Of a stretch of DNA of 64,000 nt, positions 53,769 through 62,663 are shown one piece after another. The DNA is from Apilactobacillus kunkeei (GTDB lineage: Bacteria > Bacillota > Bacilli > Lactobacillales > Lactobacillaceae). Numbering within the stretch: position 1 is the stretch's first letter; every line of letters begins with the position of its first letter. Both the position numbers and the translations under genes were made by a program. The notes under the pieces are model-generated. The model was not told the origin of the DNA and did not search any database. It was given only the letters and a program-made list of their open reading frames with translations. The DNA is taken from the NCBI RefSeq assembly GCF_001308195.1, contig NZ_JXDF01000031.1:1-64000 (forward strand). The letters run 5' to 3'.

Positions 53769-54487
53769 TATTGGATACCTTTTTTTATTGCTCTGAAAAA
53801 TAAGAATAAAATGATTGCTAAATGGACAACAAAGGTAATTACAAATAGCCAAATTAATTTGTCATAACTACCGCCATTTTGAATAGCGTTGGCTAGTTTA
53901 ATGACATAATATCCCGGGAACAATTTTTGAATGTCAGTAACTACATCAAAAAATTTATTTTGGACGAAAGTGTAAAAGGGAGTTATAAAAAGTGCAACCA
54001 CACACATAAGTGGGAATCCTGCTATATCAAGCAAATCCGCTTTGCAAATTACTCCAATCAAAAAACCTATAAAGCTAAGATACATCCCCAATGATAATAA
54101 AATAATTATTAACGACAGTATAGATAGATTAAGGGAAATTGAGCCCAAGATTATTGCTTCCAATGTCAATATACATAAGATTAATAAATTTAATAGCACT
54201 TGTTGAAGCATATCATCCATTATCCATTTAAATGGACTATATGGAGTGGTCTTAATCGAGATTAGATAATATTCCTTTGAACTACCCACTCTTTTACCAA
54301 ATGTAACAATTGAATTACCAATTATTCCCATAAGTGCACTAATAATGAACCATACCGTGACTAAATTTTTTGCGAAACTTCCAATACCTATGTCCATAAA
54401 AATGAACCAAACCGCTGGAAAAATAATGGTAAAAACCAAAAATCTTTTGTTGCGTAAAACCGTTTTTAAGTTAATTAAATTAATCAT
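53768..54487 (-). CDS. ABC-2 type permease
   Basis: The protein has 239 residues and six helices, with no large extracellular domain. It opens INLKTVLRNKRFLVFTIIFPAVWFIFMD, like ABC-2 permeases of lantibiotic-immunity or drug exporters. Its ATG overlaps the stop of the HTH-ABC fusion gene by 8 nt, so the two are coupled. Likely role: export of, or immunity to, a peptide or drug. Confidence 0.82.
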   Translation of the reverse strand: MINLINLKTVLRNKRFLVFTIIFPAVWFIFMDIGIGSFAKNLVTVWFIISALMGIIGNSIVTFGKRVGSSKEYYLISIKTTPYSPFKWIMDDMLQQVLLNLLILCILTLEAIILGSISLNLSILSLIIILLSLGMYLSFIGFLIGVICKADLLDIAGFPLMCVVALFITPFYTFVQNKFFDVVTDIQKLFPGYYVIKLANAIQNGGSYDKLIWLFVITFVVHLAIILFLFFRAIKKGIQ

Positions 54488-55388
54488 GATTCAACCCTCC
54501 GTTATTAGCACGATACCACTGTTCAACAGTTTGATTGTGGCTGTGAATCTTATCAACGTTCATGTCACTTTCAATTTTGCCGTCCTTCAACAATAAGACT
54601 CTAGAAAAGAACTTATCGATTTGATTGAAATCATGAGTAACCATTAATATTGATCCAGTAACATGTTCAAGGTGATGCCATAAGATATCAATAGTTTCCA
54701 AATCCATTCCTACTGTTGGTTCATCTAAGACTAATAGTTTTGATGGTGCCATTAAACTTAATAGAAGAGACAATCTACGTTTTTGTCCACCTGATAAAGA
54801 TCCAACATAATGGTCCATTAATTCAGAGAAATTGAATTCTTTTACTAGAGATTCGACATGATTATTGTTCTTTACTTTATTTAACAATTGAGTTAATTTG
54901 ATTAGTTCAATAACCTTCATATCATTAATAAGAACATCATTTTGCGGCATTAGTTTTAATCCCTTTTTCTTATTAAAACTAAATTTTACATTACCACTAT
55001 CAGCTTTTTTAAGTCCCGTCATAATGCTAATCATTGTGGTCTTACCTGATCCGTTTAAACCTAATAAAGCAATTCTTTCGTTATCATAAATATCTAGACT
55101 CAAGTCGTTTAAAACTTGGTTATCATATGATTTGTTTAGATGTTTGATGGAAACCAATTTATCTTTATCGGACTTGTTACCCATGATTAAATTATCCAGG
55201 CTGGTGTTAAAAATTTCAGAAATACTAATCAACTTATCAATACTAGGTTCAGATTCACCATTTTCCCATTTCGAAATTGATTGTCTAGTAACAAATAATT
55301 TATTTGCTAAAGCAGCTTGCGATAATTGATTTTTTCGACGTAAACCAATTAACTTACTACTAAATATGTTCTTTTCCATGTAATTCAT
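54480..55388 (-). CDS. Fused XRE helix-turn-helix / ABC ATPase
   Basis: The protein has 302 residues. Residues about 10-66 are a Cro/CI-type helix-turn-helix (LRRKNQLSQAALANKLFVTRQSISKWENGESEPS). Residues about 76-285 are a full ABC ATPase: Walker A GLNGSGKTT (110-118), signature SLSGGQKRR, Walker B LLVLDEPTVGMD and H-loop MVTHDF. The frame runs through without a stop between the domains. The ATPase could sense export activity and report it to its own promoter, where a concentric 35-bp dyad lies. The start at 55388 has GGAG 4 nt upstream; an ATG at 55379 is an alternative. Confidence 0.88.
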   Translation of the reverse strand: MNYMEKNIFSSKLIGLRRKNQLSQAALANKLFVTRQSISKWENGESEPSIDKLISISEIFNTSLDNLIMGNKSDKDKLVSIKHLNKSYDNQVLNDLSLDIYDNERIALLGLNGSGKTTMISIMTGLKKADSGNVKFSFNKKKGLKLMPQNDVLINDMKVIELIKLTQLLNKVKNNNHVESLVKEFNFSELMDHYVGSLSGGQKRRLSLLLSLMAPSKLLVLDEPTVGMDLETIDILWHHLEHVTGSILMVTHDFNQIDKFFSRVLLLKDGKIESDMNVDKIHSHNQTVEQWYRANNGGLNHD

Positions 55389-55475
55389 TTCACTCCTTTT
55401 TTCGAATTACTTTTTATTATCACTAAAAAATTTTTTATGTATATAACATCCCGGCTAAAAGCGGATAATCTTCTT

Positions 55476-55510
55476 TGACAACCTCGCAACCTAGGGTTGC
55501 AACGTTGTCA
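55476..55510. promoter_or_regulatory. Concentric 35-bp dyad in the HTH-ABC promoter
   Basis: TGACAAC (55476-55482) pairs with GTTGTCA (55504-55510), and GCAACC (55486-55491) with GGTTGC (55495-55500). Both share the centre 55493, with symmetric 3-nt gaps. On the minus strand it begins about 12 nt after TATAAT (55522-55527), so it covers the transcription start. Probable operator for the HTH domain; no T run follows, so it is not a terminator. Confidence 0.65.
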
Positions 55511-55561
55511 TATCAATACCTATTATACATTTAATCTAAACCAAAATTATTTTATTAAAAT

Positions 55562-55588
55562 AAAAAAGACCTCCATCGAGGTCTTTTT
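55562..55588 (-). terminator. Terminator after the DMT transporter
   Basis: The stem AAAAGACCTC/GAGGTCTTTT has a CATC loop and T runs in both directions. Confidence 0.88.
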
Positions 55589-55589
55589 G

Positions 55590-56507
55590 TTAATATAATT
55601 TTATGATTGCAACGGCGATTAACATCACTACTAAACCAATGTATTTCATAATACCAACCGGTTTTTTCGGTGAATTCAATAGTCCATATTTATCGACCAT
55701 TACACTACCGAATAAGTTACCCAATAGGACTAAAACGACAGTGGTTCCGGCACCGATTTGTGGACTTAGGAATGCGTTTGATAAAACGAAGATAGCCCCC
55801 AAGATACCACCGAGCCAAATCCACCAAGGATTGCCCTTTCCAATCGCATCTTTAGCGTAAACGTATGAACGATCAACTAGTCCGGTAATCACAAATAAGA
55901 TGATGGTACCAACTAAAAATGAGATAAAGGCTGCATGAATTGGTGAATGAAGCACTACACCCAGATGGCCATTAACCGGTGCTTGAGAGGCCTGGAACAT
56001 CCCTGCGACGATTCCTAGAATCTGCCAAGGTAATTGTTTGGCCTTATCGGCACCATCACTGCTCTTTTTATCTAGGACAACCATCAAAATACCAACAACT
56101 AGTAGGATGACTCCGACTAATCTGATGATTGTGAATGCATGGTGGTCAGCGTCAAATAAGGAAAAGTTATCAATAATCATTCCCATGATAATTTGACCTG
56201 TAATTGGCATAATCACCGTTTGCACCGCTCCTAGGTAAGGAAAAATTAAAACGTTAGTGGTTAAACCAATCACACCAAATAATCCGCCCAACCAAATCCA
56301 TTCTGGTTGACTTGTAAACAAGTGACTAGAAAAGAATAGTGATTGACCACTCAATAAAGTGGCGAAAAGTAACGCGATGGTTCCAATCGTAAACGATAGC
56401 ATTGAAGCTAGAAATGGTGATCCACCAGCTCGATTCTTCAAGTTTGTATTGACCGAGGTCTGAATAGGTAAAACCAATCCGGCTAAAATACCGAGTCCGT
56501 ATAACAT
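55590..56507 (-). CDS. DMT-superfamily transporter (DUF606/YdcZ type, fused repeat)
   Basis: The protein has 305 residues and about ten helices in two homologous halves of about 150 residues. Both halves repeat the pattern PIQTSVNTNLKN...SPFLASMLSFTIGT / APVNGHLGVVLHSPIHAAFISFLVGT and WIWLGGLFGVIG / WIWLGGILGAIF. This is the DUF606 family, where single-length members work as pairs; here two copies are fused. Substrate unknown. AGGGGGG precedes the ATG. Confidence 0.88.
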   Translation of the reverse strand: MLYGLGILAGLVLPIQTSVNTNLKNRAGGSPFLASMLSFTIGTIALLFATLLSGQSLFFSSHLFTSQPEWIWLGGLFGVIGLTTNVLIFPYLGAVQTVIMPITGQIIMGMIIDNFSLFDADHHAFTIIRLVGVILLVVGILMVVLDKKSSDGADKAKQLPWQILGIVAGMFQASQAPVNGHLGVVLHSPIHAAFISFLVGTIILFVITGLVDRSYVYAKDAIGKGNPWWIWLGGILGAIFVLSNAFLSPQIGAGTTVVLVLLGNLFGSVMVDKYGLLNSPKKPVGIMKYIGLVVMLIAVAIIKLY

Positions 56508-56535
56508 TAAAATGCCCCCCTCAATTATGTAAAAT

Positions 56536-56562
56536 AAAACCTCCCGGTACGGGAGGTTTTTA
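56536..56562 (-). terminator. Terminator after the MFS transporter at 56612
   Basis: The stem AAAACCTCCC/GGGAGGTTTT has a GGTAC-type loop and T runs on both sides. Confidence 0.85.
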
Positions 56563-56611
56563 GTTTATATATTATTATTACATGTAAAAACTAATTCGTC
56601 AGAATAAAAGC

Positions 56612-57832
56612 TTATTCTTGCGTTGCTAGACCCTTCAAAGCAGGAATAGACATCATAGTGATGAAACTAATTAGGTATAGTACTGATAGCATTGCCATAA
56701 TTACTAGTAATGAATGGTTTTCCATCAATAAACCGATAATGGCTGGTGAGAATCCACCGATTGCACGTCCGAATCCCATGATGAAGTTGTTCGCAGTGGA
56801 ACGAACTTCAGTTGGGTATAAACGACTAATGATAGCACCATATCCACCATACATCCCGTTTGAGAAGAAACCTAATACTGTTGAAGCTAGTAATAATGTG
56901 AAACCATTGAATGAGAAGGTAATTCCATATACCGCCACAGAAGCAACTAGTAAGAATAAACCAAAGGCCTTTCTGGGACCAATTTTATCTAAGATGGTAC
57001 CAAAGGTTAACATTCCCGCACTCATACCAATGATGGTAACAATCGTCCATAGTGATGAACCAGCAACACTTAAACCAAGTTTCTTTTGCATGATTGAAGG
57101 TAACCAGTTAATTAGACCATAGTATCCGGCGATTTGCACAATTACCATCACGATTAATGCGATAGTTTGGTATGCCAATCTTGGTGTTGCAAATAATTTC
57201 TTTACAGAAACCTTAGGACGCTTGCCTGTTTCCATTGTATCAATGAAATCTTGGCTTTCAGTTAGGTTCTTTCTGATGATGAAGGCAAAGAAGATTGGAA
57301 TGATTCCGATTAGGAAAAGTGAACGCCAACCAAATGCTGGAATCATAATCGCTGCTAACACAGCTGCCATCATTGATCCAACTTGACCACCTATTGTGGT
57401 GATTGACACTGACTTTCCTAATTGCTTTTTCTTAAATGATTCAGCCACCATGGCAACACCTGAACCATATTCACCCCCGGCACCTAGGCCGACACAAAAA
57501 CGTAAAATAGCAAAAGTAATAAAATTCTGGGCAAACATAATCCCGGCAGTTGAGATGGCGAAAATGAAGATGGTGTAAGTCAAGATACGTACTCGACCAA
57601 ATCGGTCAGCTAAAAGACCAAATAAAATACCACCCAACAACGATCCAAAAGTAGTAACTGTTGAAAGCATTCCAGCAGCTGCAGTACTAATGTGTAAACC
57701 GATAATGATTGAAGACATTGCAAAAGAGATAAATGATATATCCATGCTCTCTAGCATTTGTCCAATCGATGTCGATGCTAAAACCCATTTTTGGGTCTTA
57801 GTCGTTGAAGTGTGGTCTTGCGCGTTTTCCAT
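56612..57832 (-). CDS. MFS transporter (sugar/aromatic-acid symporter type)
   Basis: The protein has 406 residues and 12 helices. MFS motif A is GLLADRFGRVRIL, followed by GLGAGGEYGSGVAMVAES, typical of metabolite:H+ symporters (sialic acid, aromatic acid or sugar type). The second-half repeat is GTILDKIGPRKAFG. GGAGG lies 8 nt before the ATG. A single-gene unit; substrate not identifiable. Confidence 0.88.
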   Translation of the reverse strand: MENAQDHTSTTKTQKWVLASTSIGQMLESMDISFISFAMSSIIIGLHISTAAAGMLSTVTTFGSLLGGILFGLLADRFGRVRILTYTIFIFAISTAGIMFAQNFITFAILRFCVGLGAGGEYGSGVAMVAESFKKKQLGKSVSITTIGGQVGSMMAAVLAAIMIPAFGWRSLFLIGIIPIFFAFIIRKNLTESQDFIDTMETGKRPKVSVKKLFATPRLAYQTIALIVMVIVQIAGYYGLINWLPSIMQKKLGLSVAGSSLWTIVTIIGMSAGMLTFGTILDKIGPRKAFGLFLLVASVAVYGITFSFNGFTLLLASTVLGFFSNGMYGGYGAIISRLYPTEVRSTANNFIMGFGRAIGGFSPAIIGLLMENHSLLVIMAMLSVLYLISFITMMSIPALKGLATQE

Positions 57833-57951
57833 TATTCAATTCCTCCAAAATGAACGCTCGCTGTCGTTCCTTATTTTTTTGAAATACCTGTTCCAAGTAT
57901 TTTATAAAACTATACTCTTTAATTTTTTCTAATGCAAGTTTCATTTTTTGG

Positions 57952-57979
57952 TTGCTTTATTCTGGGAAAAGCGTATATT
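57952..57979 (+). promoter_or_regulatory. Promoter of pyrFE
   Basis: TTGCTT (57952-57957) and TATATT (57974-57979) are separated by 16 nt, just upstream of the PyrR attenuator. Confidence 0.6.
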
Positions 57980-58003
57980 GTAATCAACATATGATTTTAA
58001 ATT

Positions 58004-58086
58004 AGTCCAGAGAGGCTAGTAAATCGACGAACGGAATAAATGGACCCTAATTTGTCGTATAGTCTCTAAGGCTATGCGACTTTTTT
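58004..58086 (+). promoter_or_regulatory. PyrR-dependent attenuator
   Basis: AGTCCAGAGAGGCT (58004-58017) is the conserved PyrR-binding loop. It is followed by a GGACC partner (58042-58046) and the terminator GTCGTATAG/CTATGCGAC with T6 (58054-58086). With UMP, PyrR holds the anti-antiterminator and transcription of pyrFE stops; without it, readthrough occurs. The mechanism is inferred from the well-known family. Confidence 0.92.
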
Positions 58087-58101
58087 GTTGGAGGGAAACG
58101 T

Positions 58102-58821
58102 ATGAAACCAGTATTCATTGCACTAGATTTTATCGATGCACCCACTGCTTTAAAATTTTTAGAGCCATTTAAGGACGTCAAACCATTAGCGGTAAAGGTC
58201 GGAATGGAGCTATTCTACCGCGAGGGATCAAGTATTATCAAACAGCTTAGAGAGCAAAATATCGATGTATTTTTAGACCTAAAACTACATGATATTCCAC
58301 ATACCGTACAACAAGCTGCCAAACAAATCGGCCAATTGGATGTTCAATTCACCACGGTTCATTCATTAGGTGGAAGCGAAATGATTAATGCTGCTAGACA
58401 TGGCTTAGATGAAGGCGCCAAAAAAGCAGGAGTCAATGCACCACAACTACTTGCAGTGACTCAACTAACATCGACATCGGAAGAACAACTCCACGATGAA
58501 GAATTAGTTCCCGTTTCAATGGTCGAATCAGTATCCCATTTAGCTAAAATTGCCAGTCAAAATGGCGCCGATGGTGTCATCTCATCTGCACTGGAAAATG
58601 AGCTAATCCATCAAGCAGTCTCCAATGATTTTAAGTGTATCAATCCTGGCATTCGCCTTCCTAGTAATAATGTCGATGATCAAAAAAGAGTCGTAACTCC
58701 ACAAAAAGCTTCAGAGTTACGGACTAGCGGTATCGTCGTTGGGAGAAGTATCACACAATCTAATGACCCGGTTCAAACATATAAGAACATCTACAACGCC
58801 GTTAATGGAGGAATCAAATAA
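58102..58821 (+). CDS. pyrF: Orotidine-5'-phosphate decarboxylase
   Basis: The protein has 239 residues with the catalytic motif LDLKLHDIPHTV (Asp-x-Lys-x2-Asp) at about 57-68, and VGRSIT for phosphate binding near the end. It converts OMP to UMP, the last pyrimidine step. It overlaps pyrE by one base in a TAATG junction and is controlled by the upstream PyrR attenuator. GGAGGG precedes the ATG. The other pyr genes are not beside it. Confidence 0.97.
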   Translation: MKPVFIALDFIDAPTALKFLEPFKDVKPLAVKVGMELFYREGSSIIKQLREQNIDVFLDLKLHDIPHTVQQAAKQIGQLDVQFTTVHSLGGSEMINAARHGLDEGAKKAGVNAPQLLAVTQLTSTSEEQLHDEELVPVSMVESVSHLAKIASQNGADGVISSALENELIHQAVSNDFKCINPGIRLPSNNVDDQKRVVTPQKASELRTSGIVVGRSITQSNDPVQTYKNIYNAVNGGIK

Positions 58822-59447
58822 TGAATACTAACCAACTAATCGCTTCAGACCTTTTAAAAATTAATGCAGTTACCTTATCACCAAATGAACCTTTCACTTG
58901 GGCATCTGGTATCAAAGCACCAATTTACACTGACAATAGAATTACCATCAGTTTCCCAGAAGTCCGCACTCACATCGCAGATGGTCTATCAGAATTAATT
59001 CGCAACAAATTTCCAGAAGTAAAAGTAATCGGTGGCGTCGCTACTGCCGGAATTCCCCATGCTGCAATCGTTGCCGATAAGATGGACTTACCAATGATTT
59101 ATGTGCGTTCCAAACCCAAGGATCACGGTCGAGGAAAACAAATGGAGGGAAGAATTAACCAACAAGATCCAATTGTTTTAATTGACGACTTACTTTCGAC
59201 AGGAAAGAGCGTTTTAAACGCTGCGCAAGCACTTAAGAACGAAGGCTACAACGTGATTGGTGTCGTTGCCATCTTCTCATACGAACTTCCAGATAGTACT
59301 AAGAATTTCAAGGAAGCTGGTATCGAATTCGATACATTAACCAACTACTCCACAATCATCGAACAAGCTAAAGCAGAAAACAGCATTTCAGACGATGAAT
59401 TAGTAGTGCTACGTAAGTGGCGTGACGATCCATGGAACTGGATGTAA
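58821..59447 (+). CDS. pyrE: Orotate phosphoribosyltransferase
   Basis: The protein has 208 residues. The PRPP-binding motif is IVLIDDLLSTGKS (about 113-125), with VRSKPKDHGRGKQMEG as the catalytic flexible loop. It joins orotate to PRPP to form OMP for PyrF. It is translationally coupled to pyrF. Confidence 0.97.
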   Translation: MNTNQLIASDLLKINAVTLSPNEPFTWASGIKAPIYTDNRITISFPEVRTHIADGLSELIRNKFPEVKVIGGVATAGIPHAAIVADKMDLPMIYVRSKPKDHGRGKQMEGRINQQDPIVLIDDLLSTGKSVLNAAQALKNEGYNVIGVVAIFSYELPDSTKNFKEAGIEFDTLTNYSTIIEQAKAENSISDDELVVLRKWRDDPWNWM

Positions 59448-59448
59448 A

Positions 59449-59479
59449 CAAAAAATCCCACGAAATGTGGGATTTTTTT
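59449..59479. terminator. Shared terminator, pyrE and cardiolipin synthase
   Basis: The stem AAAAATCCCAC/GTGGGATTTTT lies between convergent genes. Confidence 0.92.
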
Positions 59480-59482
59480 ATT

Positions 59483-60934
59483 TTATAGAATTGGTGAGAA
59501 TAAACGACTGAATACTTGTTTGAATTTTAACCAACGTGATTGTTTTTCAAAGTCCGCATAGGTCATTAATTTACTGCTTCTAATGTCGTTAACATAGATT
59601 GAATGTAATTGTTCAGCCAAACCTTCATCGTAGATAAACGCGTTAATTTCGAAGTTTAATTTGAAACTTCTAAAGTCCATGTTGGCGGAACCAACTGACG
59701 CGATTTTACCATCGACCAAGACTGTCTTGGCGTGAATAAATCCATCTTCGTAGAAGTAAATTTTAACACCATATTTTGATAATTGTTTTGCATAGTATTG
59801 CGTTGCACGATATACGAATGGGTGATCAGGCATACATGGGACCATGATTCTAATATCAACACCTGACATAGCAGCTGTTCTGATAGCATCCAATGCACTA
59901 TCGTCAGGAATCAAATATGGTGATTGAATCCAACAATAGTTCTTAGCATTTTGAATCATCTTGATGTAACCTAATTTAATTTGTTGTAAATCGGAGTTAG
60001 GACCACTTGATACCACTTGGATATTAGTAGAACCTTCTTGGTATACCTTGGGAAAATAGAATCCCTTAGTTTGTTCAACATCAATTTTGTGTTCCATATC
60101 TGTAACATTCCAGTCCAAAATAAATTGGGCTTGTAAGTGGTGAACCGCTGATCCAGCAATTCTCAAATGAGTATCTCTCCAGTTACCAAACTTCTTCTTA
60201 CGACCAAGGTATTGATCACCAATGTTAAATCCACCAATATATCCGTACTTACCATCAATAACTACAATCTTTCTGTGATCTCTAAAGTTCAAACGAAAAT
60301 CCATTACGGCTGAGTGTGTGTGTAAGAAAGGTTCTACGAATCCTCCAACTTCACGTAATGGATCAAAGAAATGGTGCTTATTTCCCATTGAACCCCAGCT
60401 ATCATAAATAACGTGAATTTTAACGCCTTCTTTAGCCTTTTTTACCAATTCATTCAAAACACGATGCCCAATCTGATCATCATAGAAAGTGTAAAATTCG
60501 ATATTAATTGAACTCTTAGCGTGTTGGATGTCTGAAATGATGCAATCAAATAAGTGATTACCATCGGTGAAAACTTTTACGTGATTTCTTCTTGATAAAT
60601 CAGTAACATCTGATGTCTTAAATAACTTTACCAGTGTTCTGTAGGAATAGGATACCTCATCTGCCCTAATCTTTTCGGGATTGTTATGTATTTTACTTTG
60701 TTCTTTTAAGATGTCATACATCAATTTATTGTCTTTATATTGAAAACGGAATAAACGCTTTTTGGGTAGTTTTCTGCCGACGAATGCATAAATCATAAAC
60801 CCTATCACAGGTAGGAATGAAAGAACTAATAACCATGCCCATGTTGCAGCAATATCACGTTCTTCTCTAAATACTGTAATCAATGCCAAAATTTCGTTAA
60901 CTAAAACAATGAAATATAGGATGTTTAGAAGCAT
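59483..60934 (-). CDS. cls: Cardiolipin synthase
   Basis: The protein has 483 residues. Two N-terminal helices (about 3-55) precede two phospholipase D HKD motifs, FRDHRKIVVIDGKYGYIGGFN (key residues His, Lys, Asp; about 215-235) and FIHAKTVLVDGKIASVGSAN (about 395-415). It condenses two phosphatidylglycerols into cardiolipin at the membrane. Length is normal for the family. GGGGG lies upstream of the ATG. Lactobacilli often have more than one cls; I cannot tell which this is. Confidence 0.93.
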   Translation of the reverse strand: MLLNILYFIVLVNEILALITVFREERDIAATWAWLLVLSFLPVIGFMIYAFVGRKLPKKRLFRFQYKDNKLMYDILKEQSKIHNNPEKIRADEVSYSYRTLVKLFKTSDVTDLSRRNHVKVFTDGNHLFDCIISDIQHAKSSINIEFYTFYDDQIGHRVLNELVKKAKEGVKIHVIYDSWGSMGNKHHFFDPLREVGGFVEPFLHTHSAVMDFRLNFRDHRKIVVIDGKYGYIGGFNIGDQYLGRKKKFGNWRDTHLRIAGSAVHHLQAQFILDWNVTDMEHKIDVEQTKGFYFPKVYQEGSTNIQVVSSGPNSDLQQIKLGYIKMIQNAKNYCWIQSPYLIPDDSALDAIRTAAMSGVDIRIMVPCMPDHPFVYRATQYYAKQLSKYGVKIYFYEDGFIHAKTVLVDGKIASVGSANMDFRSFKLNFEINAFIYDEGLAEQLHSIYVNDIRSSKLMTYADFEKQSRWLKFKQVFSRLFSPIL

Positions 60935-61044
60935 AATTATTCCCCCTTCTTTTCAGCTTAATATAGCATAATTATAGCACAATATATTTCGCTTTTAGCT
61001 CATCATGATATACTATAAACATATAAATCTAAGGAGGTTAGACT

Positions 61045-62007
61045 ATGACGTCGACAATCGAGCTTAGAAATACCCTAACTTTGGATTACGAAGTAGGGCC
61101 ATTCATCTCACTAATTGTTTCATTTAACGAAATTAGTAACAAAAATGATTATTTAAATTTAATCGAAACTGTTAAAGAAGAATTCATCCAAAAACACGAC
61201 GAAAATATCTGGCCAAGATACGAAAGAAAATTAAGAAGATTCAACTTTGATCGCGCAAAACACATCGGAAACGGTTCTGGTGTTGCACTATACGTTAGTT
61301 TTAAAGCCATCCATTCATTTAACTTAACTCAACCTGTTAAGACCCAAATCTCAATCGATGACACCATGAACGTGGCACAACTAATCAAGGAAATCGAAAG
61401 CCAACTTCACTACCGCGTTTTAATCCTATGCGATAACGACTTTAAGCTACTAAGAGTTGATAATGGTCACTTTAGCATCTTAAACCTTGTGAACAAGCCA
61501 ATTCCAGTCCTTGTAAACAACGACAAAAACAAGTACTTCATGTTAGTTAAAGAATACCTAAGCGATTTATTCGATGACGATGACTACCTACAAACTGTGG
61601 TGGTTGCCAACGAAGAAAACCGTAAGTTATTCAACGAATTAGCTGACCAAAAGACATTTGCGAAAGACATCGTAAGCAAAGTTGATATGGACGATCTTGG
61701 TCCTGATAAGATTTCTGAAATGATTGATGAATTGAACCAACAATTCTTCGATAAGTTAGCAAACGACAACAAAATTAAATACGAAAAAGCTAGTGATCAC
61801 CGTTTAGTCGCAACTGATTTACGCGATATTATTTCAAACGCACTATCCGGTAAGATTGATACTCTATACATTAGCGAAGAAAGCTACAACAAGACTTTAA
61901 ATGATTTAGCAATCACTACCATTGGTTTCGCAGGAAACGTTCTACTACTTCCAAAGAACCAAATGCCAATGAACTTGGACTACGCTGCAATCACATTGAA
62001 GTTTTAA
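61045..62007 (+). CDS. Possible baeRF-family (release-factor-like) protein
   Basis: The protein has 320 residues, soluble, with no signal peptide. The layout resembles bacterial eRF1-like (baeRF) proteins: an N-terminal region with GNGSGVALYVSFKAIHSF, a central domain with HYRVLILCDNDFKLLRVDNGHF, and a C-terminal L7Ae-like part with IDTLYISEESYNK and AGNVLLLPKNQMP. Such proteins are proposed to act on stalled or hibernating ribosomes. The assignment is by pattern only. AAGGAGG precedes the ATG; monocistronic with its own terminator. Confidence 0.5.
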   Translation: MTSTIELRNTLTLDYEVGPFISLIVSFNEISNKNDYLNLIETVKEEFIQKHDENIWPRYERKLRRFNFDRAKHIGNGSGVALYVSFKAIHSFNLTQPVKTQISIDDTMNVAQLIKEIESQLHYRVLILCDNDFKLLRVDNGHFSILNLVNKPIPVLVNNDKNKYFMLVKEYLSDLFDDDDYLQTVVVANEENRKLFNELADQKTFAKDIVSKVDMDDLGPDKISEMIDELNQQFFDKLANDNKIKYEKASDHRLVATDLRDIISNALSGKIDTLYISEESYNKTLNDLAITTIGFAGNVLLLPKNQMPMNLDYAAITLKF

Positions 62008-62012
62008 TGCAA

Positions 62013-62043
62013 TAAAAAAGGCCTAGATTCTAGGTCTTTTTTA
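62013..62043 (+). terminator. Terminator after the gene at 61045
   Basis: The stem AAGGCCTAG/CTAGGTCTT (one G-T pair) is followed by a T run. The next 190 nt before the following gene show no feature that I can name. Confidence 0.8.
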
Positions 62044-62234
62044 TTTTTTCTTAAATGTTTATATATTTTTGCAATTAGTATCCCTTATGTGAGATACTAT
62101 CATAGGTGTTACATGATTTTTTTCTGTAACCCCCATTTAATGACATTATAAATGAAAAAACTACACACGTTTTTAGATGTTTGTACTAGAATAATCTAAA
62201 CGCATTATCTGAATTAGGAGAGGATTTTTTAACA

Positions 62235-62624
62235 ATGTCAGACATACAACTAAGACCTATTATTAACCAATGGGCACAAGACTTTAGCGATGAAATCGTT
62301 GATTTACACTACGTTAAAGGACAATTATCAGATGCACAATTTGATAACTTTATGAAACAAGTTAAGGCATTAGACCTATTAACTAATACCGAAGCTTACA
62401 AGATTATTTACGATGCAGCTAAAAACGACTTGGAACTAAACCATATCGATGATTTAGCAAACCGTACCAATCAACTACAACGTTTGATTGAAATCACTGG
62501 TGAATACAGCGATCAACCAAAATATGTTTTATTCGCAAACATGTTCGAAAATGCTGGTGTATCAACTGATGATACTTTCGCCCGTCTAACATATGCAGAA
62601 CTTGCATTACAAGATTTTGAATAA
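62235..62624 (+). CDS. Uncharacterised soluble helical protein
   Basis: The protein has 129 residues, nearly all helical by appearance, acidic, with no signal peptide or membrane segment (NQWAQDFSDEIVDLHYVKGQLSDAQFDNFMKQV). AGGAGAGG lies upstream of the ATG. I do not recognise the family. Codon usage is like its neighbours and a strong shared terminator follows, so the gene is real. Confidence 0.78.
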   Translation: MSDIQLRPIINQWAQDFSDEIVDLHYVKGQLSDAQFDNFMKQVKALDLLTNTEAYKIIYDAAKNDLELNHIDDLANRTNQLQRLIEITGEYSDQPKYVLFANMFENAGVSTDDTFARLTYAELALQDFE

Positions 62625-62635
62625 GAAAACAAATA

Positions 62636-62663
62636 AGAGCGCCTAATATAGGCGCTCTTTTTA
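62636..62663. terminator. Shared terminator, gene at 62235 and hom
   Basis: The stem GAGCGCCTA/TAGGCGCTC with an ATA loop and flanking A/T runs lies between convergent genes. Confidence 0.9.
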
